Assembly: GCA_036399175.1 (NCBI GenBank)
Contig: DASWNP010000005.1
Location: forward strand, 8,957-72,956
DNA: 64,000 bases
Source: DASWNP01 sp036399175
GTDB taxonomy: Bacteria; Acidobacteriota; Blastocatellia; Pyrinomonadales; Pyrinomonadaceae
Reading direction: 5' to 3'
Of the stretch, positions 1 to 8,666 are shown in pieces. Within the stretch, counting starts at the first letter, position 1. Each line of letters opens with the position of its first letter. The position numbers were made by a program, and so were the translations under genes. Below the pieces are notes generated by a model. That model ran no database searches. It was not told the DNA's origin and worked only from the letters and a program-made list of their open reading frames with translations.

Positions 1-948
1 CGCCGCGTCGGTAATCTGTCGCAGCTTGTCTCTGACGTCCGAATCGCGCGACTTGATGAGAAATCCGTCGGAGATGAAGAAGACGATTTTGCGCCCGCTC
101 AGGCGAGCCGACGAGCGCGTCAGTCCTTCGAGCGTGGCGAGCGTGTTGAAGGAGATGTAGTTGGCCTGGCGGATAATCTGGTTGGCGCGCGTCATCACCA
201 TGTTTTCGGCCATGTCGCGCGGCGTGGGAAACTGCCGGAGGATGTGCTCAACGTAGAAATCCACGACCTGCTGGTCTCTGCGCTCGACCGCCATCGCGGC
301 GTGCTCGGACATGGGCGGGTGGTCGGCGTCGCGGATGTTGGTCGGGCGATAGTTGATGAGCGAGACGGCTTTGCGTAGAACCTGTTTCTCGCCCGTCAGT
401 TGTTGCAGAAAGCCTATCTGCCCGCTCGCCGATGCGACTACCGCCTGGTCGTTCTGCCCCATCTCTTCGTTGATGAAGCGCAAAAGAGTGTCGCGCGTGC
501 GCTTGACGCTGTCGGGCGCAAGGTGCAGGTCGTCCACGAAGAAGATGATGGTGCGCCCCCTGTCGAGTGGACGAACGCCGCTCTCGATGCCGCCTGTTGT
601 GCGCTCGGTCGCAGCGCGAAGCCTGCCGCCGCGCGCCGCCGCCAGTTGCGCGTCTTCGCTGAAGCTCCCCGCCGTGATGCGCTCGAAGAAAGCGATGCTC
701 TGGGGCTTGCCGTCAACTTGCAGCTCGAACTGTTCGGGCTTGAGGCCATCGACGAAGCGACCCTGCTTGTCGAAGACCATCACGTCCGTCTGCACAAGCT
801 CGGTGCTGACGCGCACGACTTCTTCCTCTTGCTGCGGGACGGGCGGCGACTGCGACGCGCTCTGCGCACGCGCCTGTGCGAGCATAAGCCCGCCGCAGAG
901 AAGACCTGAGAGAAGAAGGCGCGCGATGGGAAAAATTCGGAACAGCAT
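1..948 (-). CDS. VWA-domain secreted protein, acidobacterial type (3' end outside window)
   Basis: An open frame runs from an ATG at 948 to the window edge (316 codons, no stop), so the C-terminus is missing. It starts with a signal peptide (hydrophobic stretch about residues 5-25, ending AQARAQS). Then comes the typical opening of the family, with VVRVSTELVQTDVMVFD followed by GLKPEQFELQVDGKPQ. The Rossmann-like VWA core begins at about residue 130 (TIIFFVDDLHLAPDS, where DDLHL replaces the usual DxSxS MIDAS motif), and FFISDGF is seen near residue 295. This matches the family named 'VWFA-related Acidobacterial domain' (TIGR03436), whose function is unknown. It is probably exported. It diverges from the ABC transporter genes at 1159. 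Confidence 0.85.
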   Translation of the reverse strand, partial: MLFRIFPIARLLLSGLLCGGLMLAQARAQSASQSPPVPQQEEEVVRVSTELVQTDVMVFDKQGRFVDGLKPEQFELQVDGKPQSIAFFERITAGSFSEDAQLAAARGGRLRAATERTTGGIESGVRPLDRGRTIIFFVDDLHLAPDSVKRTRDTLLRFINEEMGQNDQAVVASASGQIGFLQQLTGEKQVLRKAVSLINYRPTNIRDADHPPMSEHAAMAVERRDQQVVDFYVEHILRQFPTPRDMAENMVMTRANQIIRQANYISFNTLATLEGLTRSSARLSGRKIVFFISDGFLIKSRDSDVRDKLRQITDAA

Positions 949-1025
949 AGCTTGATACCTGCTTCCAAGCGGCAAGGAATGTGAGCGCATCATAGCACGC
1001 GCCCGTCTGCGTGCGTGAACAAAGT

Positions 1026-1087
1026 CCGGAAGCTTTAAACTTTCGCCTTCCGCCTCCCGTATTAGGAGTTATGCTTTAAGCTTCCGG
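1026..1087. repeat. Inverted repeat between divergent genes
   Basis: CCGGAAGCTTTAAA at 1026-1039 pairs with TTTAAGCTTCCGG at 1075-1087, with one base of slippage and a pyrimidine-rich loop. It lies between the divergent VWA and ABC transporter genes. It could be a hairpin or a regulatory site; its loop resembles those of the tandem-unit elements elsewhere in the window, but no clear 7-nt repeat is present. Confidence 0.5.
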
Positions 1088-1158
1088 CAAGCGACGGCTT
1101 GCGGTCGATGCCGCACACCACGCGACCCGACAACTGCCCCGGAGGTTGGCTTCCCACT

Positions 1159-2073
1159 TTGAGCGATCAAAAAGTAACGCTGCTCGTTGACCGCGTCACG
1201 AAAAGCTTCAACGAGTTCGTCGCCGTCGATGAGCTGAGCCTGAAGGTTCGTCCCGGTCACGTCTTCGGCCTCCTCGGGCCGAACGGCGCGGGCAAGACGA
1301 CGACCATCCGCATGATTGTCGGCATCACCGCGCCCGACTCGGGTCGGATAGAGTTGTTCGGCCAGCCGATGAGCCGCAAGCTGCAAGACCGCATCGGCTA
1401 CCTGCCCGAAGAGCGCGGCCTCTATAAGAAGATGCGCGTCGGCGAACAGCTACGCTTCTTCGGCGAGCTGAAGAACCTCAAAGGGCGCAACGCCGAACGG
1501 AGCATCGACCATTGGCTCGAACGCCTGAAGCTTATGGATTGGAAGAACAAGAAGGCTTCGGAGTTGTCCAAAGGCATGCAGCAGAAAATCCAGTTCATCG
1601 CCGCCGTCATGCACGACCCCGACCTGATAATCCTCGACGAGCCCTTCTCCGGCCTCGACCCCGTCAACGCCGAGCTGCTCAAAGAGATTGTCCTTGAGCT
1701 GAAAGCTGCGGGCAAGACCATCATCTTCTCCACTCACCAGATGCAACTGGCCGAGCGCATCTGCGACGACATCTGCCTCATAAACCGTTCGCGCAAAGTG
1801 CTCGACGGAAGCATCCGCGAAGTCAAACGAAGCTTCGGGCGAAACTCCGTCGCGCTGCGCATCGAGGGCGGAGACGGACTGCTCGAAGACCCGACGCTCG
1901 TGGCTAAAGTCGAGCGCCACGCCGACGAGGTGGAAGCGCTTCTGGCCGGAGGCGCGAGCGCGCAGGAGCTTCTGCGCCGGCTGCTGGAGGTGGGCGCTAT
2001 CGTCTCGAAGTTCGAGCTGGTCGAGCCGAGCTTGAACGACATCTTCATCGAGAAGGTTGGTGCGAGCGAATGA
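1159..2073 (+). CDS. ABC-2 type transporter ATP-binding protein (NatA-like)
   Basis: ATPase subunit of an ABC-2 exporter. Walker A is GPNGAGKTTT, the signature is LSKGMQQK and Walker B is LIILDEPFSGLDP, all in family order. The C-terminal extension after the ATPase core fits the DUF4162-type tail of NatA-like proteins. The TTG at 1159 is preferred because GGAGG sits 13 nt upstream; an in-frame TTG at 1099 or ATG at 1108 would add a non-conserved leader. The 3' end overlaps the permease gene by 4 nt (ATGA), so the two are translationally coupled. Substrate cannot be told from sequence; NatAB homologues export Na+ or other small compounds. Confidence 0.9.
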   Translation: MSDQKVTLLVDRVTKSFNEFVAVDELSLKVRPGHVFGLLGPNGAGKTTTIRMIVGITAPDSGRIELFGQPMSRKLQDRIGYLPEERGLYKKMRVGEQLRFFGELKNLKGRNAERSIDHWLERLKLMDWKNKKASELSKGMQQKIQFIAAVMHDPDLIILDEPFSGLDPVNAELLKEIVLELKAAGKTIIFSTHQMQLAERICDDICLINRSRKVLDGSIREVKRSFGRNSVALRIEGGDGLLEDPTLVAKVERHADEVEALLAGGASAQELLRRLLEVGAIVSKFELVEPSLNDIFIEKVGASE

Positions 2074-3422
2074 ACAAGTTTCTGGCGGTAGTCAAACGCG
2101 AATACGTGCAGCGCGTGCGCTCGCGCATGTTCGTCGTGGCGACGGTGCTCGGCCCCGTCATGCTCCTGCTCTTCACGGTCGTCCCGGCGCTCATCGCGAG
2201 CATCAAGACCGGCGGGCCGACGCGCATCGCCGTCGTCGATGAGAGCGGAAAATTGTACGAGCGGGTGCGCCAGTCAATTCTGCACGGGCGCGAGGAAGAA
2301 GGCGAAGCCGAGCCCGCGACGGTCGCCGCTAACACGGCCAACGAGAGCCAGCAGCAGCGCATCGAGCGAGCCGGGAGCGCTATTCAGCAGAGCTTCGACG
2401 TGCAGCAGGTCAAAACAGACGGCGGCTCGCTCGAAGACCTGCGCAGGCAGCTCGACGAGCGCGTCCGGCGCGACGAGCTGGACGGTTATCTCATCCTGCC
2501 GCGAAACATTCTCGAAGGCGGCGAGGCCGAGTATCACGCGCGCAACACGGGCGACGTGTTCACGCGCGGCCACGTCAAGCAAAGACTGACGTACGCCGTG
2601 CGCGACCAGCGCATGGCCGAGCGCAACATCCAGCCGAGCATCATGCGCGATATCAACAGCCCCGTCCGAATGAAGACGACCAAAGCGGGCGAGGGCGGCG
2701 GGCGCGAAGATTCCGGGCAGGGCTTCTACTTGGTCTTCGCCGTCGGCTTCATCATCTACCTGACCATCCTGATGTACGGGCAGGTGATTCTGGCTGCCGT
2801 CATCGAAGAAAAAGAGACGCGCATCGCCGAGATACTCTTCTCTTCGGTGCGCGCTTTCCCTCTGATGATGGGCAAGCTCATCGGCGTCTCTCTGGTGGCG
2901 CTGACGCAGTTCGCCATCTGGGGAGTGGTCTTCGCCGTCTTCGCGCTCTACGGCGTCGGGATGCTCGCGGCTCAGGGCATGTCGGTCTCGATACCGCAGA
3001 TTCCTCTGCCGCTCGTCGTCTATTTCTTCCTCTTCTTCCTGCTCGGCTACTTCATCTACTCGACCGTCTACGCGCTCGTCGGCTCGATGGTGACGACCGC
3101 GCAGGAAGGCGGACAGATTGCTCTGCCCATCATTTTCCTACTCGTCATCGCGTTCTATCTGGCTTTCCCCGTCATTCGCAGCCCCAACTCTTCCTTCGCC
3201 TTCTGGGTCTCGATGTTCCCCTTCTTTTCGCCTATCACGATGCTCGTCCGTATCGTCACGCAGACGCCGCCCTTCTGGCAGATTGCGCTCTCGCTCGCCC
3301 TCGGCTTCGGTACGGTCGTCCTCCTGATGTGGCTCGCCGGGCGCATCTACCGCACAGGCATGCTCATGTACGGTAAACGCGCCAGCATCCCCGAAGTGCT
3401 GCGCTGGATAAGACAGGCTTAG
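2070..3422 (+). CDS. ABC-2 type transporter permease (NatB-like)
   Basis: A 450-residue membrane partner of the upstream ATPase. One N-terminal span (about residues 20-45) is followed by an extracytoplasmic domain of about 190 residues and then a cluster of about five spans from residue 225 to 440. This is the ABC2_membrane_3 layout. The conserved EEKETRIAEILFSSVRAFPLMMGK stretch (written here only as a landmark around residue 245) is the coupling segment typical of NatB/YhaP permeases. It starts with ATG overlapping the ATPase stop. A tandem-unit repeat element follows the stop codon. Confidence 0.88.
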   Translation: MNKFLAVVKREYVQRVRSRMFVVATVLGPVMLLLFTVVPALIASIKTGGPTRIAVVDESGKLYERVRQSILHGREEEGEAEPATVAANTANESQQQRIERAGSAIQQSFDVQQVKTDGGSLEDLRRQLDERVRRDELDGYLILPRNILEGGEAEYHARNTGDVFTRGHVKQRLTYAVRDQRMAERNIQPSIMRDINSPVRMKTTKAGEGGGREDSGQGFYLVFAVGFIIYLTILMYGQVILAAVIEEKETRIAEILFSSVRAFPLMMGKLIGVSLVALTQFAIWGVVFAVFALYGVGMLAAQGMSVSIPQIPLPLVVYFFLFFLLGYFIYSTVYALVGSMVTTAQEGGQIALPIIFLLVIAFYLAFPVIRSPNSSFAFWVSMFPFFSPITMLVRIVTQTPPFWQIALSLALGFGTVVLLMWLAGRIYRTGMLMYGKRASIPEVLRWIRQA

Positions 3423-3424
3423 CT

Positions 3425-3500
3425 GGTAAATAGTGAATGGTAAATGGTAAATGGTGAAGAACTGGCTTTATCCATTTACCATTCACCATTCACTATTTAC
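3425..3500. repeat. Tandem-unit inverted repeat, family B
   Basis: The left arm (3425-3459) is made of the heptads GGTAAAT, AGTGAAT, GGTAAAT, GGTAAAT and GGTGAAG. The right arm (3471-3500) is its near-perfect reverse complement, with an 11-nt loop. It fills the gap between the permease stop and the CYTH start at 3510. Confidence 0.85.
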
Positions 3501-3509
3501 TATAAAGAA

Positions 3510-4067
3510 ATGGGCATTGAAATCGAGAAGAAGTATCGGCTGCGGGCGGAGCGTCTGGGGGCGCTGCGTGAGCGTTTGACGGAGATGGGCGCGGAGCGGA
3601 GCGGCGAAGAGTTTGAGGAGAACACGCTTTACGCGGGACACAATCTGGAGCAGGGGAACCGGACGCTGCGGCTGCGACGCACAAATACGCGCGCCGTCCT
3701 GACTTTCAAGGAACGCTTCACAACGACCTCTCCCATCAAGCATCAGCGCGAAGACGAAACCCTCGTCGCAGACCCCGAAGCTCTCGCCGCAATCCTCGAC
3801 GCGCTCGGCTACCGCCCCGCGCTCGTCTACGAAAAATGGCGAGAGACATGGAGCGTCGGCGATGCCGAGCTGGTCATCGACCGTCTGCCCTTCGGTCTCT
3901 TCGTCGAGATAGAAGGCGACGAGCCCTCCATCGACGCCGCCGAGCGCCTGCTCAATCTACACGACGCCGAAGTCGAGCACGCGACATACCCGCACCTCAC
4001 GCGCCAGCACGGAACGAAACACGGCGACCGCATCGAAGCGCGATTCCCACGCGACGACTCGACGTGA
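3510..4067 (+). CDS. CYTH domain protein (class IV adenylate cyclase / triphosphatase superfamily)
   Basis: A 185-residue protein. The ATG at 3510 gives MGIEIEKKYR, the hallmark ExExK strand of CYTH proteins. Further conserved charged strands follow (RTLRLRR, VLTFKER, VYEKWRETW, LVIDRLPFGLFVEIEG), which line the tunnel and bind the triphosphate with divalent metal. Members hydrolyse inorganic or thiamine triphosphate or make cAMP; sequence alone does not decide between these. An upstream in-frame extension to 3444 is translated repeat DNA and is not used. The right arm of the repeat element ends 9 nt before the ATG and only a weak AAAGAA precedes it. Confidence 0.88.
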   Translation: MGIEIEKKYRLRAERLGALRERLTEMGAERSGEEFEENTLYAGHNLEQGNRTLRLRRTNTRAVLTFKERFTTTSPIKHQREDETLVADPEALAAILDALGYRPALVYEKWRETWSVGDAELVIDRLPFGLFVEIEGDEPSIDAAERLLNLHDAEVEHATYPHLTRQHGTKHGDRIEARFPRDDST

Positions 4068-4110
4068 AGAGAGCCGACTCGAACGCCGCAGGCGAAGTAA
4101 ACCCGCCCGG

Positions 4111-4158
4111 CAAAAAAAGCGGCCTCGCTCTTTCGAAGAGCGAGGCCGCTTTCATTTT
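4111..4158. terminator. Bidirectional intrinsic terminator
   Basis: A perfect 17-bp stem (4116-4132 with 4136-4152) has a 3-nt loop, is flanked by a run of A on the left and TTTCATTTT on the right. It sits between the convergent CYTH and groEL genes and can serve both. Confidence 0.9.
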
Positions 4159-4181
4159 AGACTGAGCAAACGTGAAGCTTC

Positions 4182-5828
4182 TTAGAAGCCCATGCCTCCA
4201 CCGCCGCCGGGCATCGCCGGGGCGCTCTTGTTGTCGTCTTCGGGAAGCTCTGAGACGAGAGCCTCGGTGGTGAGCATCAATCCGGCGATTGAAGCCGCGT
4301 TCTGCAAGGCAGAGCGCGTCACCTTCGCCGGGTCGATGACACCGGCCTTGACGAGGTCTTCGTACTCTTCCGTCGCCGCGTTGAAGCCGAAGTTCTCGTT
4401 CTTCTCCGAGCGGACGCGCTCGACGACGACCGCGCCCTCCTTGCCCGCGTTCGAGACAATCTGGCGCAGGGGCTCTTCGAGAGCGCGCTTGACGATGGTG
4501 ACGCCAATCTGCTCGTCCTGATCGCCCTCGCCCTCTTCGTTAGCACGGAACTTGTCGAGAATCTTGGCCGCGCGCACCAGCGCGACGCCGCCGCCCGGCA
4601 CGATTCCTTCCTCGACCGCCGCACGCGTCGCGTGCATCGCGTCCTCGACGCGAGCTTTCTTCTCTTTCAGTTCCGTCTCCGTCGCCGCGCCGACGCGAAT
4701 CACCGCCACGCCGCCGACGAGCTTCGCCAGACGCTCCTGCAACTTCTCTCGGTCGTAGTCCGAAGTGGTCTCTTCAATCTGCGCGCGAAGCGTCTTGACG
4801 CGGCCTTCGATGTCTCCGGCCTTACCCGCGCCCTCGACGATGGTCGTGTTGTCCTTGTCAATCGTCACCTTCTTGGCGCGTCCCAAATCCTCGACCTTGA
4901 CGCTCTCAAGCTTGATGCCGAGGTCTTCGGAGATGACGCGGCCTCCGGTCAGGATAGCGATGTCTTCGAGCATCGCCTTGCGACGGTCGCCGAAGCCGGG
5001 CGCTTTGACGGCGGCGACGTTCAAAGTGCCGCGCAGCTTGTTGACGACGAGCGTGGCGAGAGCTTCGCCCTCGACATCCTCTGCGATGATGAGCAGGGGC
5101 TTGCCCATCTTGGCAATCTGCTCAAGCAACGGCAGCAAATCTTTCATCGAAGAAATCTTCTTCTCGTTGATGAGAATGAAGGGATTGTCGAGCGCGGCTT
5201 CCATGCGCTCCGGGTCGGTGACGAAGTAGGGCGACAGATAACCCCTGTCGAACTGCATACCTTCGACCACGTCCAGCTCCGTCTCCATCGTGCGCGACTC
5301 TTCGACGGTGATAACGCCGTCTTTGCCGACCGTCTTCATCGCCTCGGCGATAAGCTCGCCGATGGTGCGGTCGCCGTTGGCGGAAATCGTGCCGACCTGC
5401 GCGATGGCATCGCCCTTCACGTCCTTCTTCATGCGCGAAATCTCTTCCACGACGCGCTGCACGGCCTTGTCGATGCCGCGCTTGAGAGCCATCGGGTTCG
5501 CGCCTGCCGCGACGGTTTTGACGCCCTCGCGGAAAATCGCCTGCGCCAGCACGGTCGCGGTCGTCGTGCCGTCGCCCGCGATGTCGGAGGTCTTCGAGGC
5601 GACTTCTCTGACCATCTGCGCGCCCATGTTTTCGAGCGAGTCTTTCAGCTCAATCTCTTTGGCGACGGTCACGCCGTCTTTCGTGATGGTCGGGGAACCG
5701 AATTTCTTATCGAGGACGACGTTTCTGCCCTTCGGGCCGAGCGTGATTTTCACCGCGTCGGCAAGTTGGTTGACGCCGCGCAGGATTGCCGCGCGCGACT
5801 CCTCACCATGAATCACTTGCTTTGCCAT
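4182..5828 (-). CDS. groEL: Chaperonin GroEL (60 kDa)
   Basis: Full-length 548-residue group I chaperonin. It has the ATP-site motif GDGTTTATVLA near residue 86, the conserved N-terminus MAKQVIHGEESR, and the Gly/Met-rich tail ending GGGGGMGF. It works as a 14-mer in the cytoplasm with GroES to refold proteins. AAGGAGAT precedes the ATG. It lies 78 nt downstream of groES on the same strand and shares its CIRCE-controlled promoter. A long open frame on the opposite strand (4632-6398) is only a codon-bias shadow. Confidence 0.99.
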   Translation of the reverse strand: MAKQVIHGEESRAAILRGVNQLADAVKITLGPKGRNVVLDKKFGSPTITKDGVTVAKEIELKDSLENMGAQMVREVASKTSDIAGDGTTTATVLAQAIFREGVKTVAAGANPMALKRGIDKAVQRVVEEISRMKKDVKGDAIAQVGTISANGDRTIGELIAEAMKTVGKDGVITVEESRTMETELDVVEGMQFDRGYLSPYFVTDPERMEAALDNPFILINEKKISSMKDLLPLLEQIAKMGKPLLIIAEDVEGEALATLVVNKLRGTLNVAAVKAPGFGDRRKAMLEDIAILTGGRVISEDLGIKLESVKVEDLGRAKKVTIDKDNTTIVEGAGKAGDIEGRVKTLRAQIEETTSDYDREKLQERLAKLVGGVAVIRVGAATETELKEKKARVEDAMHATRAAVEEGIVPGGGVALVRAAKILDKFRANEEGEGDQDEQIGVTIVKRALEEPLRQIVSNAGKEGAVVVERVRSEKNENFGFNAATEEYEDLVKAGVIDPAKVTRSALQNAASIAGLMLTTEALVSELPEDDNKSAPAMPGGGGGMGF

Positions 5829-5906
5829 ATCTCTTATCTCCTTAGTTCAATCTTCGTTAATCTCAATCAAACAGCAGGCGCTCGCTTAGATAGTCTCAAT
5901 CTCAGA

Positions 5907-6245
5907 CTACTTGCCGCCCTTTTTGCCGCCTCCGGCTGCGCCCGCTCCGGCGCGCTCGATAACGCCGAGAATCTCGTCCTCGCGCATGATGAGGAACTCT
6001 TCGCCGTCGAGTTTGATTTCCGAGCCACTGTACTTGCCGAAGAGCACGCGGTCGCCAACCTGCACGTCCAAAGTCTGGCGCGAGCCGTCGTCTTTGCGCT
6101 TGCCCTCGCCGACGGCGATAACCTCGCCCTCCTGCGGTTTCTCTTTGGCCGTGTCCGGGATGATGATGCCGCCGCGCACCTGTTCGCCCTCTTCGATACG
6201 ACGCACAATCACGCGATCATGCAAAGGTCTGATGTTGGTAGCCAT
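5907..6245 (-). CDS. groES: Co-chaperonin GroES (10 kDa)
   Basis: A 112-residue protein. MATNIRPLHDRVIVRR at the N-terminus, GGIIIPDTAKEKPQEGEV (the mobile loop) and DRVLFGKYSG are textbook GroES. The ATG at 6245 is chosen because GGAAAGGAG lies just upstream; a start at 6260 would only add five residues. The C-terminus is longer than the usual ~97 residues, with an Ala/Gly/Lys-rich tail (GAGAAGGGKKGGK). First gene of the groESL operon. Confidence 0.98.
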   Translation of the reverse strand: MATNIRPLHDRVIVRRIEEGEQVRGGIIIPDTAKEKPQEGEVIAVGEGKRKDDGSRQTLDVQVGDRVLFGKYSGSEIKLDGEEFLIMREDEILGVIERAGAGAAGGGKKGGK

Positions 6246-6394
6246 ACTTCTCCTTTCCAAATTTCACCTGTCAACGATGGTGAGATGAGCTTAGAATCAT
6301 TGCTTAATAGAGCATTTCAGCACTCGCCCGCCAAGACTGCTGGCTGCACGGACGCACCAAACCCTACGCTTGAAGCTAGCGCGCACCCTTTTTT

Positions 6395-6421
6395 CTAGCA
6401 CTCCTGCGAAGCGAGTGCTAG
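6395..6421 (-). promoter_or_regulatory. CIRCE operator (HrcA binding site) of groESL
   Basis: CTAGCACTC (6395-6403), a 9-nt spacer and GAGTGCTAG (6413-6421) make a perfect inverted repeat with the exact CIRCE geometry (TTAGCACTC-N9-GAGTGCTAA). It begins 2 nt downstream of the groE -10 box, so HrcA binding would block the promoter. hrcA itself is not in the window. Confidence 0.95.
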
Positions 6422-6422
6422 A

Positions 6423-6450
6423 AATATAGCACTTCTATCGAACTTGTCAA
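6423..6450 (-). promoter_or_regulatory. Sigma-70 promoter of groESL
   Basis: Read on the minus strand: TTGACA (6450-6445), 16 nt, TATATT (6428-6423). The CIRCE element follows at once. The transcript would have a leader of about 170 nt before groES. Confidence 0.85.
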
Positions 6451-6525
6451 CAGGGTGATTGAGGCGAAGGGGTAGGCTTATCTAAAACGGCGAAACAGCA
6501 GTGCTATGAAGACTTACGAGAGTGA

Positions 6526-6786
6526 TTATCGCGCGCGAGTTTTACGTGCGGGAGTTTTGGCGGCGCGTTCCTGTGTGCGGTAGGTGGCGACGCGTTTGGC
6601 GAGCGTGTTGCGATGGATGCCGAGGGCGGCGGCGGTGCGCGAGAGGTGGTCTTTGTGGCGCGAGAGACCTTTCTGGATGTAGAGCTTCTCGAACTCGGCG
6701 AGGGCTTCGTCGAGCATAATCTGGCCGTCAAGCATCTCTTCAATCAGGGCTTCGAGGCGTGCGCGCATCTGCATAGGTCGCTCCAA
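6526..6786 (-). CDS. Small Fis-type helix-turn-helix protein
   Basis: An 86-residue protein. The C-terminal half (HLSRTAAALGIHRNTLAKRV, about residues 47-66) is a clear Fis/NtrC-type DNA-binding helix-turn-helix. The N-terminal half (RLEALIEEMLDGQIMLDEALAEFEK) is a predicted helical dimerisation segment, also Fis-like. The tail is basic (RAAKTPARKTRAR). The start is either TTG at 6786 or ATG at 6774 (MQMRARLEAL). Likely a nucleoid-associated or regulatory protein. It lies 53 nt downstream of cvpA and may be co-transcribed with it. Confidence 0.75.
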   Translation of the reverse strand: MERPMQMRARLEALIEEMLDGQIMLDEALAEFEKLYIQKGLSRHKDHLSRTAAALGIHRNTLAKRVATYRTQERAAKTPARKTRAR

Positions 6787-6839
6787 ACAAGTCTCGTGAA
6801 ATGTCTAATGCCCTTTGAATTTCGTAGAATAGGGATAAT

Positions 6840-7352
6840 TCAGGGCGTCAGATGCCTGTACCGGGCGATAAAACGCGAGCGCACGTCGGCAGAGGTACAG
6901 GCGGCCAGCAGGTGCGCCCCTTCGGCGAGCGCGGGCGCGGTGCGCGCTTCCTCGACCGAACTGAGACGGACGGGAAAAGCCGTCAGCGCGAGATAAATCA
7001 CCGAAGAGACCAACAGACCACGCAACAGGCCAAACGCGCCTCCCAGCAAACGGTCAGACCATTCGAGCCGCGCGCGTTTGAGCCCGCCCCGAACAAGGGT
7101 TCCTACCGCCAGGCCAATCGCAAGCATCGCTCCGACGACGAGCAGAAAGCCCCCGGCGTGCGCCGCCGCCGTCGTCTCGACCAAACCCGTCGCTCGCACG
7201 AGCGCGCCCGCCGTCTCATACCAACGCGCCGCCAGCAGCAGCCCCAAAAGCAGCGCCGCCCCCGTGATAAGTCCCCGCACAAGCCCGCGCAAAGCCCCCG
7301 CCACGACGGAAGCCCCCACGAGAGCGATGACGAAGAAGTCGAAGACGGTCAT
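6840..7352 (-). CDS. cvpA: CvpA family membrane protein
   Basis: A 170-residue protein with four predicted membrane spans. The N-terminus (TVFDFFVIALVGASVVAGALRG) and the later LEWSDRLLGGAFGLLRGLL are the family signature. In E. coli CvpA is needed for colicin V production and for bile-salt resistance; its molecular role is not settled. Upstream on the same strand, beyond a 113-bp inverted-repeat element, is purC, recalling the cvpA-pur association in enterobacteria. Confidence 0.85.
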   Translation of the reverse strand: MTVFDFFVIALVGASVVAGALRGLVRGLITGAALLLGLLLAARWYETAGALVRATGLVETTAAAHAGGFLLVVGAMLAIGLAVGTLVRGGLKRARLEWSDRLLGGAFGLLRGLLVSSVIYLALTAFPVRLSSVEEARTAPALAEGAHLLAACTSADVRSRFIARYRHLTP

Positions 7353-7362
7353 CTTCCAGCAA

Positions 7363-7475
7363 ATTGAATCAATAGACCTCTTGCAAAAGTCAGGGTCATC
7401 GAAAACATCGACCGCTAAATTACTGGCTTTCGCATCCGGTCAAAGTGACTTTTGCAAGAGGTCTATTGATTCAAT
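7363..7475. mobile_element. MITE-like element with perfect 30-bp inverted ends
   Basis: The arms at 7363-7392 and 7446-7475 are perfect reverse complements. They enclose 53 nt with no coding sequence. Inner parts of the arms (AGACCTCTTGCAAAAGTCA) look like terminal repeats of an insertion sequence; the outer ATTGAATCAAT is itself nearly palindromic. It lies between cvpA and purC. A non-autonomous transposon remnant is the simplest reading, but a simple long hairpin cannot be excluded. Confidence 0.55.
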
Positions 7476-7500
7476 GAAACAATGAAGAAATGAATCAATC

Positions 7501-8400
7501 TCAAAGACTCTCTCCCGTTAGCAATCGGTAAGCCTGTAGGTAGCGCGCGGTGGTCGCTTGAGCGACTTCGGGGGGAAGCGGCGGCGCGGGCGGTCGCTTG
7601 TCCCATTCGAGGGTTTCCAGGTAGTCGCGCACGAACTGTTTATCGAAAGATGGTTGCGCGTGTCCCGGCTCGTATTCCTCGGCAGGCCAGAAGCGAGAGG
7701 AGTCGGGCGTCAGGGCTTCGTCAATCAGGAGAATCTCGCCGTCGGGCGTGCGTCCGAACTCAAACTTCGTATCGGCAATGATGATGCCGCGACTGCGCGC
7801 GTAAGCTTCGGCCTCGCGGTAGAGCGCGAGCGATGTGTCGCGCAGGCGGGTCGTCACTTCGTCGCCGAGCACGTCGCGCATGCGCGCTTCCGTGATGTTC
7901 TCGTCGTGCCCCTCTTCGGCTTTGGTGGCCGGAGTGAAAATCGTCTCCGGCAGCTTCGAGGATTCTTGGAGCCCTTCCGGCAGACGATGTCCGCAGATCT
8001 CTCCCGTCCTCAAGTAGTCCTTCCAGCCCGAGCCGGCGAGATAACCGCGCACGACACACTCGACAGGAAAGACCTCCGTGCGCCGCACGAGCATCGTCCG
8101 CCCACGTAGCTCGGCCTCATACTGACGAACGCTCGGAGGCATTTCCGCCAACTCGGTCGTCAAGAGATGATGCGGCGCGATGTGACGCAGACGCCCGAAC
8201 CAGAAACGGGAGAGCGCCGTCAGCACTTCGCCCTTGCGCGCAATCTGCGTCGGCAGGATGCAATCGAAGGCGGAGATTCTATCCGTCGCCACGACGAGCA
8301 GATGCTCGCCGTCCACCTCGTACACGTCGCGCACCTTGCCGCGCCGCACGAGCTTGAGCGAGGGCAAAGATGTCTGACCTATAGGCTGAGCGGCGGTCAT
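7501..8400 (-). CDS. purC: Phosphoribosylaminoimidazole-succinocarboxamide synthase
   Basis: A 299-residue SAICAR synthase of the longer, yeast-like type (E. coli PurC has 237). It joins CAIR and aspartate with ATP in purine synthesis. Motifs: LVRRGKVRDVYEV, VVATDRISAFDCILP, VECVVRGYLAGSGWKDY, and LLIDEALTPDSSRFW near the C-terminus. The ATG at 8400 (MTAAQPIGQ) is preferred. A TTG at 8508 would add 36 unlikely residues, and this TTG belongs to a possible -35 box (TTGACA, then CACAAT after 18 nt). A family C repeat element lies upstream. Confidence 0.96.
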   Translation of the reverse strand: MTAAQPIGQTSLPSLKLVRRGKVRDVYEVDGEHLLVVATDRISAFDCILPTQIARKGEVLTALSRFWFGRLRHIAPHHLLTTELAEMPPSVRQYEAELRGRTMLVRRTEVFPVECVVRGYLAGSGWKDYLRTGEICGHRLPEGLQESSKLPETIFTPATKAEEGHDENITEARMRDVLGDEVTTRLRDTSLALYREAEAYARSRGIIIADTKFEFGRTPDGEILLIDEALTPDSSRFWPAEEYEPGHAQPSFDKQFVRDYLETLEWDKRPPAPPLPPEVAQATTARYLQAYRLLTGESL

Positions 8401-8520
8401 CGGCGACGCGTGATGCGGAAGCTGAAACGAAGCTGAAACCAAGATGGCAAAACAGACCTGAACGTCCGGCGAGCCGCGATTGTGCTCGCGCGCCCCGAAT
8501 TTTGTCAAGAAAGCTAAGGA

Positions 8521-8666
8521 CAGTGACGAGTGACAAGTGGCGAGTGACGAGCAAGAAGAAGAGCAAAGTGATGAGTGATGAGAGGCATACTGTTCAGCTT
8601 CCTACTCATCACACATCAGTCATCACATGCTTTAACTCGTCACTCGTCACTTGTCACTTGTCACTG
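8521..8666. repeat. Tandem-unit inverted repeat, family C with an inner GTGATGA array
   Basis: The outer left arm (GTGACGA, GTGACAA, GTGGCGA, GTGACGA) pairs with the outer right arm (CTCGTCACTCGTCACTTGTC and on). Inside is a second pair, GTGATGAGTGATGAG with CTCATCAC...CATCAC. The right end overlaps the last codons of the minus-strand DinB-like gene. Confidence 0.85.

Noticed and set aside
4632..6398. A 588-codon open frame on the plus strand opposite groEL/groES
   Set aside because: It is the mirror of GroEL/GroES codon bias in GC-rich DNA; no domain, signal or ribosome-binding site supports it, and the minus-strand chaperonins are certain.
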